Assembly: GCA_002497025.1 (NCBI GenBank)
Contig: DAMG01000051.1
Location: 1 to 21,685 of the forward strand
Origin: Euryarchaeota archaeon UBA126
GTDB lineage: Archaea > Thermoplasmatota > Poseidoniia > Poseidoniales > Thalassarchaeaceae
Reading direction: 5' to 3'
DNA: 21,685 bases
In this document: one piece after another, positions 6,536-12,771 of the stretch
Layout: each line of letters begins with the position of its first letter
Numbering within the stretch: position 1 is the stretch's first letter
The notes under the pieces: generated by a model
Database searches by the model: none
What the model was told of the DNA's origin: nothing
The model's input: the letters and a program-made list of their open reading frames with translations, nothing else
Program-made: the position numbers and the translations under genes

Positions 6536-7489
6536 TCACTCTTGCAGGCGAGAAATCAAATCTGCTTTCTTACCAGATACTGGTTTTCCTGCTTCCTTTA
6601 GAAGTTCTTTCAGTTCGGCAACAGTCATTGACTCATAATCGATATCGGAGTCATCGGAGGATTCACTGGACTCGACATCCGGAACATCCTCTGCCTTAGC
6701 CCCCTCATCTTCTTGCTCAGAAGATTCTTCTTCCTGCTCTTCATCTAAGCCATCGTTTCCTACCTCTGAAAGGTCTGCAGATGCTTCAGCCGCTGCGAGA
6801 ACGTCAACGTCCTCTACTTCCGCAGCTGCGGCGGCAGCTTTCTCTTCTTCGTGAATTTCATCCAAGGTTGGTCCGTCTTCTACTACTACCCCGCTCTGGA
6901 GTAACTGACTGCGACGAATCATCACGGTTCTGACAGGGCTAATTTTGGAAACTGATTCTTTGATTGCTGCTTCCATAGTTCCGTCTAATACGGATTTTTG
7001 GAGTTGGATCCAAGTAGAACTAGCGCCCAAAGTTAGGATTTTTTCCTTAGCACTTGCCCTCATTGCTGATTTCTGGCTGGATTTTACCCGTCCTCTCGAA
7101 ATTAGTAGTGGCTTGAATCTTACGTAGTATCCATCCTCGGTAACAACATCGACAGTGTCGTCAACCTTTCCTCGGTCACGGCGAATCTGCCGGCGAATGT
7201 GGTCTTTCTGGACATTGTGGCCAATGAATTCAGTAAGTGCGTCCCCGCCAAGAGCTTCTGTTATTCGAAAAACTACCTGCACATGCATCTTTGAAAAGTC
7301 ACCATCTAGTTCATTTTGCATGATATCGTATGTTCGCCCGATTAATTGTTCTGGCTCTTCTGCAATGGTTTCTCCAATGACTCTGAATGACCATGGATTA
7401 CGAGGTGCTCGGATTGTGTACCAGCGCTTTGCCTTCCACTTGTCTCTCCGGTTGCGTGCCGCTGCCCTTGCTTTTGCGCCCTTTGCCAT
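6536..7489 (-). CDS. rps3ae: Small-subunit ribosomal protein eS1 (S3Ae) with acidic linker and C-terminal SAP domain
   Basis: From ATG 7489 (AGGTG about 11 nt upstream) the protein is 317 residues. Residues 1-205 match archaeal S3Ae: MAKGAKARAAARNRRDKWKA, KRWYTIRAP, IGRTYDIMQNELDGDFSKMHVQVVFRI, HIRRQIRRDRGKVDD, VRFKPLLISRGRVKSSQKSAMRA. The family protein sits on the 30S platform near the mRNA exit. Archaeal S3Ae normally ends near residue 200-230. Here a roughly 75-residue Glu/Asp/Ala/Ser-rich linker follows (205-281), then residues 287-317 (MTVAELKELLKEAGKPVSGK...KADLISRL) match a SAP motif, a helix-turn-helix nucleic-acid-binding module. The upstream in-frame Met at 7567 would add 26 residues not seen in the family. 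First gene of the minus-strand run with the phosphorylase. Confidence 0.95.
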   Translation of the reverse strand: MAKGAKARAAARNRRDKWKAKRWYTIRAPRNPWSFRVIGETIAEEPEQLIGRTYDIMQNELDGDFSKMHVQVVFRITEALGGDALTEFIGHNVQKDHIRRQIRRDRGKVDDTVDVVTEDGYYVRFKPLLISRGRVKSSQKSAMRASAKEKILTLGASSTWIQLQKSVLDGTMEAAIKESVSKISPVRTVMIRRSQLLQSGVVVEDGPTLDEIHEEEKAAAAAAEVEDVDVLAAAEASADLSEVGNDGLDEEQEEESSEQEDEGAKAEDVPDVESSESSDDSDIDYESMTVAELKELLKEAGKPVSGKKADLISRLQE

Positions 7490-7671
7490 GAGAAACACCT
7501 CGTATCGGGGGCTACCCCGTGTGCGAGCCGTGCGACCTGCCTCCAGTATTTGAATGAAAGCCCTCAAGTCCCATCCATAGACAAGGGCGCAGCGTGGTCT
7601 TCAAGGGCTGGTTGCTCTTGCCATAATCAATGAGTCTGCACAGCGTATCTTGGAGAATACACTGCAGCGCT
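7490..7671 (-). promoter_or_regulatory. Divergent intergenic region with leader hairpin upstream of eS1
   Basis: This 182-bp gap separates divergent genes. On the eS1 side, CGGGG (7506-7510) and CCCCG (7515-7519) form a 5-bp GC-only hairpin with a 4-nt loop, just upstream of the AGGTG ribosome-binding site, so it would sit in the eS1 5' leader. A looser inverted repeat, AGCCCT (7559-7564) and AGGGCT (7604-7609), lies farther out. The region is GC-richer than its neighbours. It was searched for a tRNA on both strands and none fits. No convincing TATA box was found. Confidence 0.35.
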
Positions 7672-8061
7672 ATGGATGACCCAGAAATAATCCAATCTGC
7701 AATGAAACAACTATCTGCAGTAAATTCAGAAGTAAATTGGGAGAAATCCAAGTCCTATCATGGCTCTCCCCAAACAATTCTCGAAATGAGAATTAATAAC
7801 AAAAAAAATGCAAAACAAAGCCTAGAATTATTGGGTAAGTCGTTATTGAATCAATTAGTCGAAAATGGTATAGAGTCTCAAATTGATGATGACAAAAATT
7901 TGCATATTCGACTCTCGTTATCATCCTTAGTCGCTGGAAAATTAAGGTTGGCCGAGGGTTCTGAATGGACCTCTGCAGTGAAGGGGAAGTACAAGATTGA
8001 ATCTTATCCAGGCCAAGATCCCAGTGAAGTATTACTTGAATTAATATCGAAAATCGAATGA
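7672..8061 (+). CDS. Small protein of unknown function next to eS1
   Basis: From ATG 7672 the protein is 129 residues; the frame extends to an ATG at 7630, adding 14 residues with no support. It is soluble, with a helix near the start (PEIIQSAMKQL), a strand (TILEMRINN), a long helix (NAKQSLELLGKSLLNQLVENG), a strand pair (ESQIDD and NLHIRLSLSS), a helix (LVAGKLRLAEG) and a C-terminal helix. This order loosely resembles the KEOPS subunit Pcc1, which neighbours rps3ae in some archaea, but the Pcc1 arginine/asparagine signature in its last helix is not visible. I leave the function open. It is divergent from eS1 and followed by a ferredoxin gene after about 90 bp. Confidence 0.6.
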   Translation: MDDPEIIQSAMKQLSAVNSEVNWEKSKSYHGSPQTILEMRINNKKNAKQSLELLGKSLLNQLVENGIESQIDDDKNLHIRLSLSSLVAGKLRLAEGSEWTSAVKGKYKIESYPGQDPSEVLLELISKIE

Positions 8062-8071
8062 TTGCAAAACA

Positions 8072-8139
8072 GTATTATTTTCTTAGAATAAACAGAAAAT
8101 CATAACAAGGATTCTTATGGAACTTATACCACGGAGGTG
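8072..8139 (+). promoter_or_regulatory. Intergenic T-rich tract, TATA-like box and Shine-Dalgarno before the ferredoxin gene
   Basis: A T-rich tract (8072-8083) after the stop at 8061 could end upstream transcription, as in archaeal oligo-T termination. CTTATA at 8123-8128 is a TATA candidate, and GGAGGTG at 8133-8139 is a good Shine-Dalgarno 11 nt before the ATG at 8151. The TATA and Shine-Dalgarno are too close to both act in one transcript unless initiation is farther upstream. Confidence 0.35.
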
Positions 8140-8150
8140 TGAGTGGTAGC

Positions 8151-8426
8151 ATGACTCATGTAGTTACGAGTGCCTGTGTTGACCACAAATACCAAGATTG
8201 TGTAGCGGTTTGCCCGGTTGAAGCCTTTAGAGAAGCTGATACCTACTTGGTAATCGACCCGGATGAATGCATTGATTGCGCCGCCTGTGTCACTGAATGT
8301 CCTGTTGAAGCTATCTTCGCAGACACAGATGTTCCTGACGAAGAAATAGAGTGGATTGACCGTAACGAGAATGAGAGTCTAGAGTTAGAAATGGCACATG
8401 GTGATTCACCAGTACTCGCAGACTGA
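8151..8426 (+). CDS. fdxA: 7Fe ferredoxin ([3Fe-4S][4Fe-4S], FdxA type)
   Basis: This 91-residue protein resembles Azotobacter ferredoxin I and bacterial FdxA: SACVDHKYQDCVAVCPVEAF, LVIDPDECIDCAACVTECPVEAIF, then DVPDEE. By alignment Cys9, Cys17 and Cys50 would hold the [3Fe-4S] cluster, and Cys21, Cys40, Cys43 and Cys46 the [4Fe-4S] cluster. The position that is a free Cys (Cys11) in the Azotobacter protein is His here. It is a small soluble electron carrier; its partner is not identifiable from the neighbours. The C-terminal tail is acidic. GTG 8139 lies 12 nt upstream in frame, but ATG 8151 has a well-placed GGAGGTG and matches family N-termini (MTHVVT). Confidence 0.93.
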   Translation: MTHVVTSACVDHKYQDCVAVCPVEAFREADTYLVIDPDECIDCAACVTECPVEAIFADTDVPDEEIEWIDRNENESLELEMAHGDSPVLAD

Positions 8427-8445
8427 GGTTTCATCCTGTAGTGAA

Positions 8446-8471
8446 CTTAAACATAGATTGATGAATAGGAG
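8446..8471 (+). promoter_or_regulatory. TATA-like box and Shine-Dalgarno upstream of pdxS
   Basis: CTTAAACA at 8446-8453 is a TATA-like stretch in the 60-bp gap before pdxS. AGGAG at 8467-8471 is a Shine-Dalgarno, 9 nt before a TTG at 8481 and 15 nt before the ATG at 8487. The spacing therefore slightly favours the TTG. Confidence 0.35.
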
Positions 8472-8486
8472 CCGATAGGCTTGTCT

Positions 8487-9476
8487 ATGACTCAGCGGGT
8501 TAACTTAGAGAACATGCGGCATGGCACAGAGTTGCTGAAGCGAGGCTTCGCCAAGATGCAGGAAGGCGGAGTCATCATGGACGTCGTTAACGCAGAAGAA
8601 GCACAGATAGCAGAAGATGCTGGTGCTGTTTCAGTCATGGCTTTGGAAAGAGTGCCTGCAGATATCAGATCTAGTGGAGGAGTTGCTCGAATGAGCCACC
8701 CTGATATGATTAAGGAAATTATAGAGACGACTTCGATACCCGTAATGGCCAAGGCAAGAATTGGGCATGATGAAGAAGCGAGAGTCCTTGAAGCACTGGG
8801 TGCTGATATGATTGATGAGTCAGAAGTATTGACTCCGGCAGATCCTTTCTTTCACATAGCGAAAAACAATTTCACCGTACCATTCGTATGTGGATGTACG
8901 AATCTGGGTGAGGCTGTAAGAAGAGTAGCCGAAGGCGCGGCGATGATGCGAACCAAAGGCGAAGCGGGTACTGGAAATGTAGTGAGTGCTGTTCAACACG
9001 CTAGACTAGTAGCCAATGAAATCGAACTTGCCCAATCAAGTGGAGAAGAAGGAAGAACAGAAATGGTTGACGTGATTATGCAAGGTTTTCAGAGAGTAAA
9101 TAGGGCATCTTCGTTTAATTTAGACTCCAATACTACTCCCTTCGGTACGATGGAAGAAGTTCGGGCAGAAGTTACCTCAGTACTAGAGGACGTTGCTAGA
9201 CTGGGTAGAATACCTGTTGTGACTTTCTCGGCTGGGGGGATATCCACTCCTGCTGATGCAGCACTTATGATGAAGCACGGAATGGATGGAATATTCGTTG
9301 GTTCTGGAATTTTCAAGAGTTCTGACCCAGTTCAAACCGCCGAAGCAATAGTCCTAGCAACTCATCACTTCGAGGACCCATCAGTGGTTGCCGAGGCAAG
9401 TGCAATGATTGGTGAACCGATGCCCGGATTGGAAATAGAGACACTAGACGTTCGGCTTGAAGAGAGGGGCTGGTGA
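8487..9476 (+). CDS. pdxS: Pyridoxal 5'-phosphate synthase, PdxS subunit
   Basis: PdxS forms PLP from ribose 5-phosphate, glyceraldehyde 3-phosphate and ammonia, with PdxT supplying the ammonia. The protein is 329 residues from ATG 8487 (331 from TTG 8481). Signatures are GGVIMDVVNAEEAQIAEDAG (Asp32 equivalent to the catalytic Asp24 of B. subtilis), MALERVPADIR, IPVMAKARIGH (Lys89), FVCGCTNLGEA, MMRTKGEAGTGN (Lys157), FSAGGISTPADAALMM, and GIFVGSGIFKS near the end, closing with ERGW. The two catalytic lysines are present. It is longer than bacterial PdxS (about 294) because of an insert after the RTKGEAGTGN helix, as in other archaeal PdxS. No pdxT is adjacent. It ends 2 nt from the convergent coiled-coil gene. 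Confidence 0.98.
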   Translation: MTQRVNLENMRHGTELLKRGFAKMQEGGVIMDVVNAEEAQIAEDAGAVSVMALERVPADIRSSGGVARMSHPDMIKEIIETTSIPVMAKARIGHDEEARVLEALGADMIDESEVLTPADPFFHIAKNNFTVPFVCGCTNLGEAVRRVAEGAAMMRTKGEAGTGNVVSAVQHARLVANEIELAQSSGEEGRTEMVDVIMQGFQRVNRASSFNLDSNTTPFGTMEEVRAEVTSVLEDVARLGRIPVVTFSAGGISTPADAALMMKHGMDGIFVGSGIFKSSDPVQTAEAIVLATHHFEDPSVVAEASAMIGEPMPGLEIETLDVRLEERGW

Positions 9477-9478
9477 GC

Positions 9479-10468
9479 TCAAACTTTCCCTCGTGTGGTG
9501 CCTAATTTTCGCTTCTTTGATTTTCTTACCTTAGATGGTGATGGCACATCCGTTTCTTCTTCAATTCCAGTGCCACCAAGAGTTAAACTTCCACTTTCTA
9601 GGAACATTGCTTCTAATGAGCCAGCCAACTCTTCGCTTTCGGAAGGAGATCTTATCGCATCTCTAACTGATTGGTTATGGTCTTTGATAGTCTTCTCACG
9701 TTCTTCCCGCGCTGCTTTGATAGAATCTCGAATTTCATTTACTTGGTCGAGTAGAACTTTCATTTCAGAATGTACTTCATCTGCTGCTTTTCTTGCTTCA
9801 ATAAATGCGTTGTGAAGTCTGTCCCCCTCTGCCCTTAGGAAATCTCTTTCTTCGAAGAGGGGTTTAATCTCCTCCCATATTTCATCAGCCTGCTTGTGAC
9901 AATCAATCATAGCTTGATGTTCTGAATCCGCCTCGGCCTTTAGCCTAGTTATCGATTCATCCATGTCACCAAGATCAATTGTTAGAGCCTCGTGTTCCTT
10001 AATCGCTGGAAGTAACTCGTTTCTTTTTCCAATAAGTTTCTTGAGTTCCTTTAGAAGCTTGTTTTCATCTTCCAACTTTAGTCTACCATCAGTTTCTAAT
10101 CGCCTCTCTATCTTGTCAATTTGCCCTTCGGTTTCAGACAGTTCAATAACTACCGACTTAGATCCTCTTTCCTCATCCCTGCGGCCACGTTTCTTGGAAA
10201 TTATCTCTCTAATGTGGCCTTGGATTTCATCTCTCCTTGCCTTGTGAATTCTTGCTTGGTCTCTGATTTCTTTTTGTTTGGCCTTCAACTCGTCGATAGA
10301 TTCGCGTATACCTTTGGCCTGTTCCTGTACGGCATTTCGTGAATCTGCAGCTCTACGTGCGTTTTCGTTGTGAGCATTGCGATTATCCCGCATACGCCTA
10401 ATCTTAGTCTCCATGGCGTGAAGACGACTCCTGAGGTCATCGTCTGGGTTTGTAGACTCTTCAGACAC
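9479..10468 (-). CDS. Long coiled-coil protein, COG1340-like, with basic C-terminal tail (paralogue 1)
   Basis: This 329-residue protein is almost wholly charged helix (about residues 10-270), rich in E, K, R and D with heptad spacing, e.g. KAKQKEIRDQARIHKARRDE and IDKIERRLETDGRLKLEDEN. The pattern of repeated RDN/RNA and an 'I-x2-I/L-E...G...E...L' segment resembles archaeal COG1340 coiled-coil proteins of unknown function. After the coil come a short element (SLEAMFLESGSLTLGG), an acidic linker and a lysine/arginine-rich tail ending KKRKLGTTRGKV. That tail recurs in the coiled-coil protein at 15624-16589. The start is GTG 10468; there is no signal peptide or membrane helix. It is the last gene of the minus operon, 45 nt after the multi-TM protein. 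Confidence 0.72.
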   Translation of the reverse strand: MSEESTNPDDDLRSRLHAMETKIRRMRDNRNAHNENARRAADSRNAVQEQAKGIRESIDELKAKQKEIRDQARIHKARRDEIQGHIREIISKKRGRRDEERGSKSVVIELSETEGQIDKIERRLETDGRLKLEDENKLLKELKKLIGKRNELLPAIKEHEALTIDLGDMDESITRLKAEADSEHQAMIDCHKQADEIWEEIKPLFEERDFLRAEGDRLHNAFIEARKAADEVHSEMKVLLDQVNEIRDSIKAAREEREKTIKDHNQSVRDAIRSPSESEELAGSLEAMFLESGSLTLGGTGIEEETDVPSPSKVRKSKKRKLGTTRGKV

Positions 10469-10513
10469 AGCCGCCCCACAGGCGTTCGCTTCTTGAATGA
10501 ACCTAATGCATGG

Positions 10514-12103
10514 TTAGAGCCCAAGGACAGAACCAATGAATGGTAGAATGGGAGAGAGAATGGCTAGAATCGCACCTAGAATGAACAAAGCACCTGTTGT
10601 CATTCTAAGTCGAGTAAACAAGTCATTGCGAATCTGAACGGTTAGTACACGGCCAGAGATTAGGTTACCTTCCAAATCTTCTAGACGGATTGTAACTGTA
10701 GACTCCCCGGTGCTAGAGGGTAACAAACTCTGCCAAATAATTCTGGTAGAATTTAGAATATTAGGGAGTGTGTCGGTGATTTTGGGGGAAATTATCCCAT
10801 CGTATGAAATCGATTTATGGGGCTCTATCTTGAGGCGATACTCACAATCATTAGGCCTGAAATCAGGAGTTTGGACCCTCAAAATTAAATCTTTTACTTC
10901 ATCTGTTTGATTGAGAATAAAAGCGAAAAGATTTGCCGGACCTACAACTAAATTTTCCATATCTACGTCAAACCATATCTCACCAGATTTACCCGCTTGT
11001 TGCCTCATATTCAATCGGTCATGAAGACGGAAAAAAGGAGCGCAGTCAAGCATTGCCCTAGACAATAATCTATCCCAGGTTTCTTGACCTAATTCGGGGT
11101 GATCAAAGAGTTTATCGATTGAGTTAGAATCTATCAGCGATGCTAGAGCGGATCTGAATTGATTCTCATCAATCAAGGACTTCCTTCTAAGGTGTAATAG
11201 ATGAAGCAGAGTTTCTTGTAATTCCGTCATAGATTGACCAGGTTTCATTTCCGATTCTACCGTCCGTAAATACTCAGATATTCTAACTGCAAGTAATGGA
11301 TCGATGTGTGCCTTTATCACATCAGAAAATGGTCGACGGAGTAAAGCAGGATGAATGGGAGGGGAAAATGCACTCAACATCCCCCAAGGCTCATTCGCAT
11401 TGAAGCGTGATTTGTTTGAAACCAAGAAGGACCCATGACCCGCTAACAAAGTTCCAGTTGAAAACGCGACCAATCTAGGCGAAAGATCTCCATCGGGAGC
11501 CAACCAAAGAGCTATGCCAAGAAATACGATGGCCAGTAATAGGAAGCTTATCGTAGCGCCTAATTGTCTTCTAGAGCCATTAATCGTTGCACGCATCTCT
11601 GCATACCCATGTGAACTTTTGAAGGTTAAACCAGCAGTTGTTAGAGATTCTGCCTCGTGATGGAAAATCTTCCTAGTTATTGTCAATAATCTGAATAATA
11701 CCAATAAGAGGGTTATATTTGCAATTAAGATGAATAATGAAAGAAAATGTATTCCAAGATGCATTTCAACTGGAGCAACTTCTTGCATATGGTCCAACCA
11801 CCACTGTGGAGTTGTATTTCTGTAAGAGTGGGCAAGACCAAAGTTCACTACGACAATCAATGGTAAAAATAGTACAAATCGAATTCCCCCGCTAATCAGA
11901 AGTCTGTCTATTCGAAGGAGTGTTCGTTCTTGGCTCCTCAAACTATCTACTTCAGGAGCATGCATTTTTGCAGAACTACCTGCCACCTGGTTCTGCCAGT
12001 TATCCTGTATATTATCTTGAGAAGGATTTGATTGTCCCTCTAGAACTTCTGTTGCCAATGAACTAAGTGCATCCTCTAGGTTTGGAATTTCTTCATCCTG
12101 CAA
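10514..12103 (-). CDS. Multi-pass membrane protein of unknown function
   Basis: The 529-residue protein has a polar acidic N-terminus (about 1-65), four membrane helices at about 72-91, 115-139, 182-201 and 208-227, a roughly 270-residue soluble region and a final helix at about 500-525. The soluble region starts helical (LQETLLHLLHLRRKSLIDENQFRSALASL). It then becomes strand-rich (ENLVVGPANLFAFILNQTDE, VTIRLEDLEGNLISGRVLTV), like an immunoglobulin-type fold, a loose impression only. No family is recognised. The TTG start at 12103 is supported by GGAGGA at 12116-12111, 7 nt upstream and inside the end of the DtxR gene, so the two are translationally linked. Met47 is the next in-frame Met. Confidence 0.7.
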   Translation of the reverse strand: MQDEEIPNLEDALSSLATEVLEGQSNPSQDNIQDNWQNQVAGSSAKMHAPEVDSLRSQERTLLRIDRLLISGGIRFVLFLPLIVVVNFGLAHSYRNTTPQWWLDHMQEVAPVEMHLGIHFLSLFILIANITLLLVLFRLLTITRKIFHHEAESLTTAGLTFKSSHGYAEMRATINGSRRQLGATISFLLLAIVFLGIALWLAPDGDLSPRLVAFSTGTLLAGHGSFLVSNKSRFNANEPWGMLSAFSPPIHPALLRRPFSDVIKAHIDPLLAVRISEYLRTVESEMKPGQSMTELQETLLHLLHLRRKSLIDENQFRSALASLIDSNSIDKLFDHPELGQETWDRLLSRAMLDCAPFFRLHDRLNMRQQAGKSGEIWFDVDMENLVVGPANLFAFILNQTDEVKDLILRVQTPDFRPNDCEYRLKIEPHKSISYDGIISPKITDTLPNILNSTRIIWQSLLPSSTGESTVTIRLEDLEGNLISGRVLTVQIRNDLFTRLRMTTGALFILGAILAILSPILPFIGSVLGL

Positions 12104-12106
12104 GTT

Positions 12107-12769
12107 CTATTCCTCCAACCTAACTAAAATTTGCTTTATCAATGATTCAGATAACAAAATCGGATTACCGCTTACGTTGATTGAATTTTGAATCTTTGAT
12201 ACTTTGACGCCAATAGAAATTTGTTGGTTATCTAGGGTTTTGATATCTTGACCGGGGAGTGCGATGAATTCTACTATGCCACTACTACCCTCTGGCATAT
12301 TAGAAATTGGTAACAATGGTGATTTCACATCTGGGTCAAATTGTCGTGAAATTTGAGGGACTCTTTCGCCCAAATGAGTGTACTCGGGATAACCCAATAG
12401 TCGGTCTATTGATGCCTCTAATTCATCATTGACTGCATGTTCCATTTCGCATGCTACCGAACTCACATCCCCATCAAAACCAATTATATCAGTAAGAAGT
12501 AATTCAATAAGTAATTGTCGTCTCTTTATCTTTCCAGCAATAGCAAATCCTTCAGAAGTTAATCTCGATCCTTTGTAAGGAATATAAGTCACTAAATCGC
12601 GCCCGGAGAGTCTTTGGATCATTTCAGTTGTAGAAGCGGCACTAACACCCATAGATTCGGCCAACATCGAGGTTTTTACAATCGCAGCAGGATTTTGCGA
12701 ATGGATCTCAAACATTGTTTTGAGGTACATTTCCTCAAAATCACTTAGATTCGTCGATGATTTTGCCAT
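12107..12769 (-). CDS. DtxR-family metal-dependent transcriptional regulator
   Basis: This 220-residue protein is a full-length DtxR/IdeR-type repressor with three parts. An N-terminal winged helix (about 10-75: FEEMYLKTMFEI, VKTSMLAESMGVSAASTTEMIQRL, GSRLTSEG) binds DNA. A dimerisation/metal domain spans about 78-140 (LLIELLLTDIIGFDGD, ACEMEHAVNDELE, LGYPEYTHLGERVP). An SH3-like C-terminal domain covers 160-220. Against C. diphtheriae DtxR by eye, the primary site is kept (Met14, Cys107, Glu110, His111 for M10, C102, E105, H106). The ancillary site is degraded (Gln85 for H79, Ser103 for H98; Glu89 for E83 is kept). Cys at the C102 position is more Fe-like than Mn-like. It lies 2 nt after the zinc-ribbon protein gene and 3 nt before the multi-TM gene, so is cotranscribed with them. 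Confidence 0.9.
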   Translation of the reverse strand: MAKSSTNLSDFEEMYLKTMFEIHSQNPAAIVKTSMLAESMGVSAASTTEMIQRLSGRDLVTYIPYKGSRLTSEGFAIAGKIKRRQLLIELLLTDIIGFDGDVSSVACEMEHAVNDELEASIDRLLGYPEYTHLGERVPQISRQFDPDVKSPLLPISNMPEGSSGIVEFIALPGQDIKTLDNQQISIGVKVSKIQNSINVSGNPILLSESLIKQILVRLEE

Positions 12770-12771
12770 AA

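Noticed and set aside
7490..7671. Possible tRNA or small RNA gene in the GC-richer divergent gap
   Set aside because: On both strands, TTCAAAT-like loops (e.g. near 7548-7556) lack a pairable 5-bp T-stem and acceptor stem; only short hairpins are present.
7672..8061. KEOPS subunit Pcc1
   Set aside because: Position beside rps3ae and the rough strand/helix order fit, but the Pcc1 signature of arginine and asparagine in the last helix is not visible, so I kept it as unknown.
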